Shown: positions 44,019-53,016 of the stretch, one piece after another
Layout of the letters: the number at the start of each line of letters is the position of its first letter
Numbering within the stretch: the first letter of the stretch is position 1
Source: Stenotrophomonas sepilia
Lineage (GTDB): Bacteria > Pseudomonadota > Gammaproteobacteria > Xanthomonadales > Xanthomonadaceae
Direction: 5' to 3'
NCBI RefSeq assembly: GCF_003244875.1
Contig: NZ_LXXZ01000054.1
Coordinates: forward strand, 1-64,000
DNA length: 64,000 bases
Made by a program: the position numbers and the translations under genes
The notes under the pieces: generated by a model
Seen by the model: only the letters and a program-made list of their open reading frames with translations
What the model was told of the DNA's origin: nothing
The model's database searches: none

Positions 44019-46775
44019 TCAGAACTTGTAGTTCACGCCCAGCATGTAGGTGCGGCCCCACTCGATGTACTCCAGCGGGCGGTCCTTGCTGCCGGCGTAG
44101 GTGCGGTACGGCTCGTTGGTCAGGTTGCTGCCCTGCAGAAGCAGGGTCAGGCCACGCAGGGCACTGCTGTCGCTGAAGGTGTAGCTGATCTGCGCATCGG
44201 TCACGTTCTCGCCGACCACGTAGCGCAGGCTGCGGTTGCCGTTGAAGTTGCCGATCTCGCCGATGAAGTCCGAACGCCGGCGCTGGCTGACGCGTGCTTC
44301 AAAGCCGCTGCGCTCGTAATAGGCGGTGAAGTTGTACACGCGCTTGGACAGGCCCGGCAGGCTGATCGGATCACTGCCAACGCTGGAGGCGCTCTCCGGG
44401 TCCAGGATGGTGATGTCGCTCTTGTTGAAGGTCGCGCTGGCCTGCACGCCGAAGCCACGCAGGCTGTCGGTCAGCATCTCCAGCGGGAACGATGCGGTCA
44501 GTTCCAGGCCCTTCAGCGTGCCGCCCTTGCCGTTCTGCGGGGCGGAGAAGGTGCCGGTGGTCAGCACCGGTGCCGTCATGCCCGGCGGCGGCACGTAGCT
44601 GCCCAGCAGCGCGGTGAAGTCGTAGTTGTCGACCGATTGGGTGTAGACGTAGCTCTTCAGGTCCTTGTAGAAGATCGCGGCGGCCACGTAGGCCTTCTCG
44701 CCAAAGTACTTCTCGTAGGACAGGTCCAGCGCGGTGGCACGCCACGGGTCCAACAGCGGATTGCCGCCGCTGCCGCCGGGGCGGCCGGTGCCGGTGTCCA
44801 CGCCGAACTCCAGGCCGGCGCGCATCTGGTCCACGCGCGGGCGCGCGACCTGCTTGGCGACGGCGAAGCGCAGCGTCTGCTGGTGCGGGAACAGGAAGGC
44901 CAGGTTCAGGCTCGGCAGCCAATCGTTGTAGGTGCGGCCGTTCGAGTACGGCTGCACGTTGTTACCGGCCGACTGCGAGCTGTCCCAGTAGCGCGAATCC
45001 GAACTCTGGTCGGTGTGCTGCATCTGCACGCCGATGTTGCCGCGCACGCCGACGTCGCCGATGTCGGCGTTGATGTTCAGGCGCGCCCAGGCGGTGGTGA
45101 TCTTCTCCTGTACCGTCCACGACTTGGGAATCAGGTAGTCCAGGTTGTCGACCGGGTTGAAGGTCATGTAGCGGCCCACCGCGGCCGGTACGTTCCAGGC
45201 CGGGATGGTGCCGAGGCCGGCGAAGCCCAGGTTGACCGGGCGGTACTGCAGGTCCGAGGCGATGTTGGCGTCGCCCTGCGCACCCAGCAGGATGTTGCCT
45301 TCGGACTGGGTCTTCACCTTGCGGCGGTCGGCGTAGTTCACGCCGATGTCGATGTCCGGCGCCCACGACGCGACGGCGTCGGGCAGGGCGATGGTGGCGG
45401 CCAGCTTGCCACCCTTCAGGCGGTCTTCCACCTTCGGCACCTTGCCGTAGCCGGAACCATAGATGGTGTTGGTCAGGAACAACGCATCCGGGTTGGAGTA
45501 GTTCAGGCCCGGGCTGATCTGCGAGAAGCCGTCCTGGCGGATCGACACGCCGACCGTATCCAGCTGCGGCATCGGCGTCAGCTGCAGGTTGTTTTCCAGG
45601 TTCAGCTCGTCGCGCGTGGCCTTGGAGTAGTTCAGGTCGGCGACCAGCTTGACGCCACTGAAGTTGAACTCGTTGTTCCAGCCGAATGCGTCGATCTTGT
45701 CCTTGCGCTTGTTGTACATGCCGCGTACCAGCGGGTACACGCCGCTGGCGGTGCCGCCAGTGAACGAACCATTGGCGTTGACCTGCGGGTTGCTGACCAG
45801 CAGGCCCGGGGTGTAGTTGCCGTTGTAGTTGCTGAGGTTCAGCTCGAACTGGTTGGCGGTGTCGATCTGCTCGGCTTCGGTGTGGAACGCATCGAAGGTG
45901 CTGGTCCAGCTGTTGTTCGGCCGGAACTGGATCGTGGCCATCACGCCGTCGCGCTTGTTGTTGCCGGTGCGGCGCAGCGCCTTGATGCCATCGGAGAAGT
46001 AGGTGCCGGCACCCACGCCCGGACGGTCGCCCTTGTCGGTGTGCTCGGTGGTCCACGGTTCGTACAGGCCGACCTGGTTCTCCTGGATCGGCATGTCGCT
46101 GTGCGCATAGCCGATGGCGATGCCCAGGGTCTTGTCCAGGAACTGGTCGATGTAGCTGGCGCTGAAGCGGTTGCCGTACGGATCGGTGTTGGCGGCGCGG
46201 CCCAGCGAGCTCTTCTGGTAGCGGCCACTGACCGCGATCACGCGCTCGCCGAAGCTGAGCGGGCGCGCGGTCTGCATGTCGATGGTGCCCGACAGGCCCT
46301 GGCCGACCAGCGCCGCATCCGGGGTCTTGTACACGGTCACGCCGTTGACCAGCTCGGACGGGTACTGGTCGAACTCGACGCCACGGTTGTCGCCAGTGCT
46401 GACCACTTCGCGGCCATTGAGCAGGGTGGTGGCGAAGTCCGGCGACAGGCCGCGGACGCTGATCACCTGCGCGCGGCCCGCCACGCGCTGGGCGGCCAGG
46501 CCGGGCAGGCGCGAAATGGACTCGGCGATGCTGACGTCGGGCAGCTTGCCGATGTCTTCGGCGGAGATCGCTTCGACCACCGAGGTGGCGTCCTGCTTGA
46601 CCGCGATCGCGCTCTCGATGCCGCGGCGGATGCCGGTGACCTGCACCGTATCGAGGTTGGTGGCGGCGGTGCCGGCCGGTGTGGTGGTGTTCTGCGTGGA
46701 CTGTGCCGACGCCAGTGTCGGCGCCAGGACAACGGCCAGCGCGATGCTCAGCGCGCTGCGCTTGTGGTTCAACAT
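44019..46775 (-). CDS. TonB-dependent receptor for alpha-glucans (probable)
   Basis: 918 aa, longer than the siderophore receptors. Signal peptide (SALSIALAVVLAPTLASA), then a TonB box and plug typical of sugar-type receptors: LDTVQVTGIRRGIESAIAV, SAEDIGKLPDVSIAESISRL, RVAGRAQVISVRGLSPDFAT and GREVVSTGDNRGVEF. The barrel ends in YMLGVNYKF. The neighbours (GH97, GH13, six-hairpin enzyme, MFS, alpha-amylase) indicate maltodextrin uptake, as for the MalA-type receptors of Caulobacter and Xanthomonas. The start at 46775 (MLNHKRSALS) follows a purine-rich ribosome-binding site. Confidence 0.87.
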   Translation of the reverse strand: MLNHKRSALSIALAVVLAPTLASAQSTQNTTTPAGTAATNLDTVQVTGIRRGIESAIAVKQDATSVVEAISAEDIGKLPDVSIAESISRLPGLAAQRVAGRAQVISVRGLSPDFATTLLNGREVVSTGDNRGVEFDQYPSELVNGVTVYKTPDAALVGQGLSGTIDMQTARPLSFGERVIAVSGRYQKSSLGRAANTDPYGNRFSASYIDQFLDKTLGIAIGYAHSDMPIQENQVGLYEPWTTEHTDKGDRPGVGAGTYFSDGIKALRRTGNNKRDGVMATIQFRPNNSWTSTFDAFHTEAEQIDTANQFELNLSNYNGNYTPGLLVSNPQVNANGSFTGGTASGVYPLVRGMYNKRKDKIDAFGWNNEFNFSGVKLVADLNYSKATRDELNLENNLQLTPMPQLDTVGVSIRQDGFSQISPGLNYSNPDALFLTNTIYGSGYGKVPKVEDRLKGGKLAATIALPDAVASWAPDIDIGVNYADRRKVKTQSEGNILLGAQGDANIASDLQYRPVNLGFAGLGTIPAWNVPAAVGRYMTFNPVDNLDYLIPKSWTVQEKITTAWARLNINADIGDVGVRGNIGVQMQHTDQSSDSRYWDSSQSAGNNVQPYSNGRTYNDWLPSLNLAFLFPHQQTLRFAVAKQVARPRVDQMRAGLEFGVDTGTGRPGGSGGNPLLDPWRATALDLSYEKYFGEKAYVAAAIFYKDLKSYVYTQSVDNYDFTALLGSYVPPPGMTAPVLTTGTFSAPQNGKGGTLKGLELTASFPLEMLTDSLRGFGVQASATFNKSDITILDPESASSVGSDPISLPGLSKRVYNFTAYYERSGFEARVSQRRRSDFIGEIGNFNGNRSLRYVVGENVTDAQISYTFSDSSALRGLTLLLQGSNLTNEPYRTYAGSKDRPLEYIEWGRTYMLGVNYKF

Positions 46776-46899
46776 TTTCCCCTCCCAGGCAATGTTGCAG
46801 ATCGATTTGTGAGCGTTCCGGCGGGGCCGTGAACGTGCGACGCGGTGGCCGCTGTCGTCGCCGCTATGGTAGGCAGCGCGTTCTTCGCGGGAATCACCC

Positions 46900-46913
46900 T
46901 GCATACGTATTCA
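46900..46913 (-). promoter_or_regulatory. Operator copy 2, upstream of the TonB receptor
   Basis: TGCATACGTATTCA on the plus strand, the exact reverse complement of the other two copies, 125 bases before the receptor start. Confidence 0.75.
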
Positions 46914-46956
46914 ATGGCGTCTGCAGGGATGTAATCGCTTTCAAGTGTCTCGTTCT

Positions 46957-47028
46957 GTAGAGCCGAGCCCATGCTCGGCTGCATTTCGGTGCTACGCACC
47001 GCCGCCCGAGCGTGGGCTCGGGCGCTAC
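46957..47028. repeat. SMAG-type palindrome dimer (GAGCCGAGCCCATGCTCGGCT family)
   Basis: GTAGAGCCGAGCCCATGCTC... at 46957 and a diverged inverted copy GCCCGAGCGTGGGCTCGGGC... ending CTAC at 47028, between the GH97 stop and the receptor promoter. Confidence 0.85.
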
Positions 47029-47050
47029 GGGGGCGCAGGCAGGAAAACGT

Positions 47051-49099
47051 TCAGCGGATCGGCGTGAAGCGAATGGCCTGGCCACCGCCGGGTGCCAGCA
47101 CCAGCGTCAGTGCATCGGCGCTGGTCACTTCGCGGGTTTCGCGAACGAACGCGAACGGGTTGCTGCGGAAATCCGCGCCTTCACCATCACGGTAGATCTC
47201 GGCGCGGTAGCGCACGCCAGGTTCCAGGAAGCCCAGCGACACCGGCAGCACGCGGCCGTGTTCATCGGTGATGCTGCCGAGGAACCAGTCGCGGCTGTTG
47301 CGGTCGCGGCGCACGATCGTCACGTAGTCGCCCACTTCGCCATCGAGCACGCGGCTCTGCTCCCAGTCCACCGCCACGCCCTCGATGAAACGGAACGCCT
47401 CGCGATGCTGCAGGTAGTGTTCGGGCAGGTCGGCGGCCATCTGGATCGGGCTGTACAGCACCACGTACAGCGCCAGTTGGCGGGCCAACGTACTGGGGAT
47501 GGCCTGGCCGTGGCGGCCCTTCAGGCTGAGGATGCCGGGGGTGTAGTCCATCGGCCCGGCCAGCATGCGGGTGAACACCAGGTTGACCTCGTGCTCCGGC
47601 GGGTTCGGTGGCTGGCCCCAGGCGTTGTACTCCATGCCGCGTGCGCCTTCGCGCGAGATCCAGTTGGGATAGGTGCGGCGCAGGCCGGTGTCCTTGATCG
47701 GCTCATGCGGGTTCACCGACAGGTGCCGGCGCGCGGCTTCCTGCACCACCTTCAGATGGTGGCGGGCCATGAACTGCCCGTCATGCCACTCGCGCCACAG
47801 TGGGCCCCCCGTGGGATTGCGGCGGTCGACCTGGCCGTCGTCGCAGACGTAGCCGGTCTTGAACTGGTCCACGCCCAGCCGTGCGTACAGGTCCAGCGCG
47901 GCGTCCAGCTGGGCCTCGTAATGTTCGATGGCGCAGCCGGTTTCATGGTGGCCGATCAGGTGCACGCCTTTCTTCAGGCCATACGCCGACAGCGCTTCGA
48001 TGTCGAAATCGGGCGTGGCGCGGGTGAAATCGAAGTCGTAGCCATTGCCCACCCACATGCCGTCCCAGCCTGGGTTCCAGCCCTCCACCAGCACGCCGCG
48101 GAAGCCGTGCGCCGCGGCGAAGTCGATGACTTTTTTCGTCTTGGCGGTGGTGGCCGCGTGCTTCGGCCCGGTCGCCCAGCTCTCGTTGTCCAGGTGCATC
48201 GACCACCACACGCCCAGGTACTTGGCTGGTTTCACCCAGCTCACATCACCCAGTGCATTGGGTTCGTTGAGGTTGAGGATCAGGTCCGATTCGACCAGGC
48301 CGCCGGCACGGTCGGCGATCTGCAGCGTGCGCCACGGCGTGGCGAAGGGCAGGGTGCGGCGCACCTTCCAGCCTTCAGCCGAGGGCGACAGCTGCGCGCG
48401 CAGGCGCTGGCCCTCGCTGCGGCGCAGCCACATGCCGGCGTAGTCCACCAGCGCAGCCTCGTGGATCGCCACGTGCAGGCCATCGCGGCTGCGCAGGGTC
48501 ATCGGCGTATGCACCAGCGGTACTTCGCGCAGCGGGGTGCGCTGGTACAGGTACTCGTAGTGGATCGGCTCGCCGGCGGGGATCCACCAGGCGGTGGAGT
48601 CCTGTGCGATGGCGAACTCGGTCAGCTCGTCATCGATGATGGCCTCGCGCAGATTCGGCTGTTCGGGGAATACGTAGCGGAAGCCGAGGCCATCGTCGTA
48701 GACGCGGAACACTACATCCAGCCGGCGCTTGCTGCCGGTGGTTTCGGCCAGCTGCACGGTCAGCTCGTTGAAATGGTTGCGGGTGAGCCGGCGTTCGCCC
48801 CACGGCTGCTCCCAGGTGTCATCGACGCTGCGCCGCTGCTGGCCCAGCAGAGTGAAATCGCGGTCCAGGCGACCGTCGCGCAGGGCGAAGCCGAGCTTCG
48901 AATCCTCCACCACAGTGTCGCCCAGGCGCTCGACCCGGTAGCGGGCCGTGCCGCCGTGCAGCACCAGGCTGACCTTCAACACCTTGCCCGGCGATTCGAC
49001 GCTGGCCACCTGGGGCGCGGCCTGTACCAGCGTGGCCCATCCGATCAGGGCCAGGCCCAGCATGTGCGCGAATACCGCACGTACAGCAGTGGGTGACAT
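47051..49099 (-). CDS. GH97 alpha-glucosidase (SusB-like)
   Basis: 682 aa GH97 enzyme. Signal peptide from 49099 (MSPTAVRAVFAHMLGLALIG), with GGGAGGGGAA as ribosome-binding site. The N-terminal beta-sandwich leads to a barrel with GVWWSMHLDNESWATGPKH, VLVEGWNPGWDG, LIGHHETGCAIEHYE and HEPIKDTGLRRTYPNW...GMEYNAW. These carry the conserved Glu residues that in GH97 bind Ca2+ and act as acid and base for inverting hydrolysis. It should release glucose from maltodextrins in the periplasm. Divergent from the six-hairpin gene over a shared operator. Confidence 0.9.
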   Translation of the reverse strand: MSPTAVRAVFAHMLGLALIGWATLVQAAPQVASVESPGKVLKVSLVLHGGTARYRVERLGDTVVEDSKLGFALRDGRLDRDFTLLGQQRRSVDDTWEQPWGERRLTRNHFNELTVQLAETTGSKRRLDVVFRVYDDGLGFRYVFPEQPNLREAIIDDELTEFAIAQDSTAWWIPAGEPIHYEYLYQRTPLREVPLVHTPMTLRSRDGLHVAIHEAALVDYAGMWLRRSEGQRLRAQLSPSAEGWKVRRTLPFATPWRTLQIADRAGGLVESDLILNLNEPNALGDVSWVKPAKYLGVWWSMHLDNESWATGPKHAATTAKTKKVIDFAAAHGFRGVLVEGWNPGWDGMWVGNGYDFDFTRATPDFDIEALSAYGLKKGVHLIGHHETGCAIEHYEAQLDAALDLYARLGVDQFKTGYVCDDGQVDRRNPTGGPLWREWHDGQFMARHHLKVVQEAARRHLSVNPHEPIKDTGLRRTYPNWISREGARGMEYNAWGQPPNPPEHEVNLVFTRMLAGPMDYTPGILSLKGRHGQAIPSTLARQLALYVVLYSPIQMAADLPEHYLQHREAFRFIEGVAVDWEQSRVLDGEVGDYVTIVRRDRNSRDWFLGSITDEHGRVLPVSLGFLEPGVRYRAEIYRDGEGADFRSNPFAFVRETREVTSADALTLVLAPGGGQAIRFTPIR

Positions 49100-49178
49100 C
49101 GGCAATTCCCCTCCCAAGGCGCCTTTGGCAGACCCGGACCATAAGCCAGCGCGGCGGGTGCGCTACCGCGCGACGCCA

Positions 49179-49192
49179 TGAATACGTATGCA
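49179..49192. promoter_or_regulatory. Operator copy 3, in the divergent GH97/six-hairpin region
   Basis: TGAATACGTATGCA between the two divergent starts (49099 minus, 49343 plus), so it could control both units. Confidence 0.75.
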
Positions 49193-49342
49193 ACTGGACG
49201 CAGCCGACAGCCCCGCGTCTACCATGGCGCCAGGGCACCTTGAGGGAGGGGCCGCGCCCGCCCGCCGGCAACGACGGTGCGGACCTACAACGCGTGCAGA
49301 GAGGGAGGGAGGCCGACGGGCGCGAGCCGGTCCGCCGCTTCG

Positions 49343-51532
49343 ATGCTGAAGATCATTTGCCTGACCGCTGCCCTGGGGGCAGCGCTGGGGACGACCGCGC
49401 AGGCGGCCGACCTGCAATTCGACGGCCGCCATGCGCGCGCCGAAGCCACTGCCAAGGGCAGCTTCGTGCTGCATGCGCCGAAGCGCGAGGTGCGCATCGC
49501 GCCGATGCCGATGCGCAGCCAGACCGGCAGCGTGATGTTCGATGCCCTGTTCGCACTGGCCCAGCAGGAGATGGACCAGGACCGCGTGGATGCGATCCGT
49601 GATCCCGCCTTCGACGAAGGCCGGCCGGTGCCCTGCGAGTGCTTCCAGACCGGCGCGCGCTGGCCCTATGTGTGGACGCGCGATGTCAGCTTTGCCGCCG
49701 ATCTGGCGCTCGCACGCCTGGACCCGAAGCGCACCCGGCAGTCGCTGCAGTTCAAGCTGTCGGCGGCGCGCGATGGCCGTACGCCCGGCCTGTTCGTTGC
49801 GCAGGACACCGGCTCCGGCGGCAGCTGGCCGATCAGCAGCGACCGCGTGGTGTGGTTCCTGGCCGCGCGTCACCTGCTGGAGGATCGCGCGTTTGCCGAC
49901 CAGGTCTGGCAGGCGCTGCAGGGCACGCTGGCGCAGGACCGCGCGATGGTGTTCGACGTGCAGATGGGCCTGTACCGCGGCGAGACCTCCTTCCTGGACT
50001 GGCGCGAGCAGACCTATCCAGACTGGACCCGCGAGGATGTGCGTTTCATCGGTGATTCCTACGCACTGTCCACCAACGTGCTGCACTACCAGGCACTGCG
50101 CCTGGCCGAACGCCTGGCCGGGCAGCACGGCGATGCCCGCGCGGCCGACTACAAGGCCTGGGCCGATGCATTGGCGCAGCAGATCGATGCGCGCTTCTGG
50201 CGCGAGGATATCGGCCAGTACATGAGCTACATCGGCGAAGCCGCGCACCCGGTACCGTACGCCAAGGTCGATCTGCTCGGCCTCTCGCTGGGCATCCTCG
50301 CCGAGGTGCTGCCGCCCGGGCGCGCGCGGCGTGCGCTGGCGGCGTATCCGATGGGCCCGGCTGGCAGCCCGGTGGTCTGGCCGCAGGAAGCACAACAGCC
50401 GATCTATCACAACCGGGCGATCTGGCCGTTCGTCAGTGCCTACTCGCTGCGTGCGGCGCGGCAGCTGGACGATGCGCCGCGCATCGCCGCCGAGATCCGC
50501 TCGCTGATGCGCGGTGCCGCGCTGGCCGGCTCCAACATGGAGAACTACGAACTGGTCACCCAGGCCGTCCATGTGGATGAAGGCGCGCTCAGCGGGCCGG
50601 TGGTCAATTCGGAGCGCCAGCTGTGGTCGGTGGCTGGATATCTGTCGATGGTGGTCGAGGGCGTGTTCGGCGTGCAGGACGATGGCCGCGTGCAGCCCAA
50701 GCTGCCAGCCGCGCTGGTCCCCGAACTGTTCGGCAAGCAGCGCCGCATCTCCCTGGAGGCCGATGGCAAGCGCTATGTGCTGGAGCGGCCGAAGCAGGTG
50801 GGTGATGGCCTGCTGGTGGCGGGCGAGGTAAAGACGCGTGGCGCCACCACCACCGTGCAGCTGGTGGCCACCGCAGCGGCACCGCGCAGCGTGGCGACGA
50901 CGGCCGACGCCAATGCGCGCGCACCGGCCACGCCGGCCGCACCGCAGGCGCGACGCGAGGGCAGGGGCTGGAATGTCGAGGTCGCTGCCGGCCAGGTGCT
51001 GTGGCAGGACGGCCGGGCGCTCACCGCCAGCAATGGCCTGGCACGCATCGGTGACGATGGCCTGCAGCATTGTCTGAGCCTGACCCGGCGCGACGGCGCA
51101 TTGGAATCGCTGCACAGTCCGATGGTCTGCGTCGGTCCGCAGCAGCGATTGAAGGGTGCCGAGCGCTGGCAGTTCACCTCGGCCAAGGCGGGGCAGGTGC
51201 GCCTGCGCCTGCAGTACAGCAACGCGAATGGGCCGATCAACACGGGCGTGACCGCCGCGGTGAAGCAGCTGGTGCTGCAGTGCCCGGGCCAGCCGTTGCA
51301 GCGGCACACCGTCACCCTGCCGCACAGCGTGGCCGTGCAGGACTCGACCTCGGCGACGTTCCCGGTGCCGAAGGGCCGATGCGCGGTCACGCTTGAAGAG
51401 GGCTTCAACATGAGCACACTGCAGCACTTCGCGCACTACACCGGGGGCAAGGGCGGGCGCGACGGCGTGCTCAACCAGGCGCAGGTGCAGGCGCTGACGG
51501 TGGCGCCCGTGGCCGTAGAGGGCGCGCGATGA
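49343..51532 (+). CDS. Secreted six-hairpin glycosidase-like protein
   Basis: 729 aa with signal peptide (MLKIICLTAALGAALGTTAQ, cleavage near AQAADL). An (alpha/alpha)6-barrel like GH15/GH63 enzymes is suggested by GARWPYVWTRDVSFAADLAL, FLDWREQTYPDW and PVVWPQEAQQPIYHNRAIWP, where Glu and Asp would serve as acid and base. The last 170 residues (about 560-729) form a separate beta-rich part with a Cys pair (LQHCLSL, PMVCVGP) and GRCAVTLEEGFNMS, possibly a carbohydrate-binding domain. The exact GH family is not certain. It overlaps the MFS gene by ATGA. Confidence 0.78.
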   Translation: MLKIICLTAALGAALGTTAQAADLQFDGRHARAEATAKGSFVLHAPKREVRIAPMPMRSQTGSVMFDALFALAQQEMDQDRVDAIRDPAFDEGRPVPCECFQTGARWPYVWTRDVSFAADLALARLDPKRTRQSLQFKLSAARDGRTPGLFVAQDTGSGGSWPISSDRVVWFLAARHLLEDRAFADQVWQALQGTLAQDRAMVFDVQMGLYRGETSFLDWREQTYPDWTREDVRFIGDSYALSTNVLHYQALRLAERLAGQHGDARAADYKAWADALAQQIDARFWREDIGQYMSYIGEAAHPVPYAKVDLLGLSLGILAEVLPPGRARRALAAYPMGPAGSPVVWPQEAQQPIYHNRAIWPFVSAYSLRAARQLDDAPRIAAEIRSLMRGAALAGSNMENYELVTQAVHVDEGALSGPVVNSERQLWSVAGYLSMVVEGVFGVQDDGRVQPKLPAALVPELFGKQRRISLEADGKRYVLERPKQVGDGLLVAGEVKTRGATTTVQLVATAAAPRSVATTADANARAPATPAAPQARREGRGWNVEVAAGQVLWQDGRALTASNGLARIGDDGLQHCLSLTRRDGALESLHSPMVCVGPQQRLKGAERWQFTSAKAGQVRLRLQYSNANGPINTGVTAAVKQLVLQCPGQPLQRHTVTLPHSVAVQDSTSATFPVPKGRCAVTLEEGFNMSTLQHFAHYTGGKGGRDGVLNQAQVQALTVAPVAVEGAR

Positions 51533-53016
51533 ATCGCCCCGCCAAACCCCAGCTGTCGTTCTGGCAGATCTGGAACATGTGTTTCGGTTTTCTCGGCATC
51601 CAGTTCGGCTTCGCCCTGCAGAATGCCAACGCCAGCCGTATCTTCGAGACGCTGGGCGCGGACATCGACGCGGTACCCGGGCTGTGGATCGCCGCGCCGC
51701 TGACCGGCCTGCTGGTGCAGCCGGTGATCGGCTACCTGTCCGACCGCACCTGGACGCGCTGGGGGCGGCGCCGTCCGTTCTTCATGATCGGTGCGGTGCT
51801 GACCACGCTGGCCCTGCTGGTGATGCCGAATTCGCCGACGCTGTGGATCGCGGCCGGCACGCTGTGGGTGCTCGATGCCTCGATCAACGTATCGATGGAG
51901 CCTTTCCGTGCCTTTGTCGGCGACCAGCTGGCGCCACGCCAGCGTCCGGCCGGCTACGCGATGCAGAGCTTCTTCATCGGCGTGGGCGCCATCGTCGCCA
52001 GCTTCCTGCCGTTCATCCTGGCCCATTTCGGCGTTGCCAATACGGCCGCCGCCGGTGAGGTGCCGGACACCGTGCGCTATGCGTTCTACTTCGGCGCGGC
52101 GGTGCTGCTGGCGGCAATCACCTGGACGGTGGTCAGCACCCGCGAATATTCACCAGCAGAACTGGCTGCCTTCGATGATGCCGAGCCGCCGGCGCATCAT
52201 GCGGGAGCGGTGATCAACGGCCCGGCGCCATGGACGCGGGTGGCCCTGTGGCTAGGGCTGGGTGTGCTGTTGGCGCTGCTGATCACCTGGCGGCAAGGCG
52301 ACAGGATGCTGTATGTGCTGGCAGGCCTGTGCGCCGGCTACGGCCTGCTGCTGGCGGCCGCGCGCGTGTTGCCGGCCACGCATATGCTGGCCGCCATCGT
52401 CGGCGACCTGCGCGCGATGCCGGTGACCATGCGCCGCCTGGCGTGGGTGCAGTTCTTCTCATGGTTCGCGCTTTTCGCCATGTGGATCTACACCACTGCT
52501 GCGGTGGCCGGTACCCACTTCGGTTCGACCGATCCACAGTCGGCGGCCTACAACGAAGGTGCCAACTGGGTTGGCGTGCTGTTTGGCGCCTACAACGGCT
52601 TCGCTGCGTTGGCGGCGGTGCTGATTCCACCGATGGTGCGTGCGATCGGCCTGCGCTGGAGCCACCTGGTCAACCTGTGGCTGGGCGCTGCCGGCCTGGT
52701 CTCGCTGATGTTCATCCGCGACCCGCACTGGCTGCTGCTGTCGATGGTGGGTGTGGGTTTTGCCTGGGCATCGATCCTGTCGTTGCCGTATGCACTGCTG
52801 TCCGACAGCGTGCCTGCGTCGAAGATGGGTGTGTACATGGGCATCTTCAATTTCTTCATCGTGATCCCGCAGCTGGTGGCGGCCAGTGCGCTTGGCTTTG
52901 CCCTGCGCGCATGGCTGGGTGGCCAGCCGATGCATGTGCTGGTGCTGGGCGGCTGCAGCCTGTTCGTCGCCGGCCTGTGCGTGCTGCGGGTTCCGTCCCG
53001 TCCGGAGGTGGTGTGA
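51529..53016 (+). CDS. MFS transporter of the SLC45/sucrose-maltose type
   Basis: 495 aa with 12 predicted helices. The loop motif LSDRTWTRWGRRRPFFMIGA is the RWGRRRP signature of SLC45-type sugar:H+ symporters, and NMCFGFLGIQFGFALQNANA is the typical first helix. It would bring maltose or maltodextrin from the periplasm through the inner membrane, in place of a MalFGK ABC system. It shares ATGA with the six-hairpin gene and TGATG with the amylase gene, so all three are one operon. Confidence 0.9.
   Translation: MNRPAKPQLSFWQIWNMCFGFLGIQFGFALQNANASRIFETLGADIDAVPGLWIAAPLTGLLVQPVIGYLSDRTWTRWGRRRPFFMIGAVLTTLALLVMPNSPTLWIAAGTLWVLDASINVSMEPFRAFVGDQLAPRQRPAGYAMQSFFIGVGAIVASFLPFILAHFGVANTAAAGEVPDTVRYAFYFGAAVLLAAITWTVVSTREYSPAELAAFDDAEPPAHHAGAVINGPAPWTRVALWLGLGVLLALLITWRQGDRMLYVLAGLCAGYGLLLAAARVLPATHMLAAIVGDLRAMPVTMRRLAWVQFFSWFALFAMWIYTTAAVAGTHFGSTDPQSAAYNEGANWVGVLFGAYNGFAALAAVLIPPMVRAIGLRWSHLVNLWLGAAGLVSLMFIRDPHWLLLSMVGVGFAWASILSLPYALLSDSVPASKMGVYMGIFNFFIVIPQLVAASALGFALRAWLGGQPMHVLVLGGCSLFVAGLCVLRVPSRPEVV

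Noticed and set aside
43719-46832. Plus-strand frame of over 1000 codons opposite the alpha-glucan TonB receptor
   Set aside because: Antisense shadow of the receptor gene; composition is of repeated Val/Ala/Gly/His with no domain.
49163-51436. Minus-strand frame of about 757 codons opposite the six-hairpin glycosidase
   Set aside because: Shadow frame with no motif; the sense strand has a signal peptide and glycosidase motifs.
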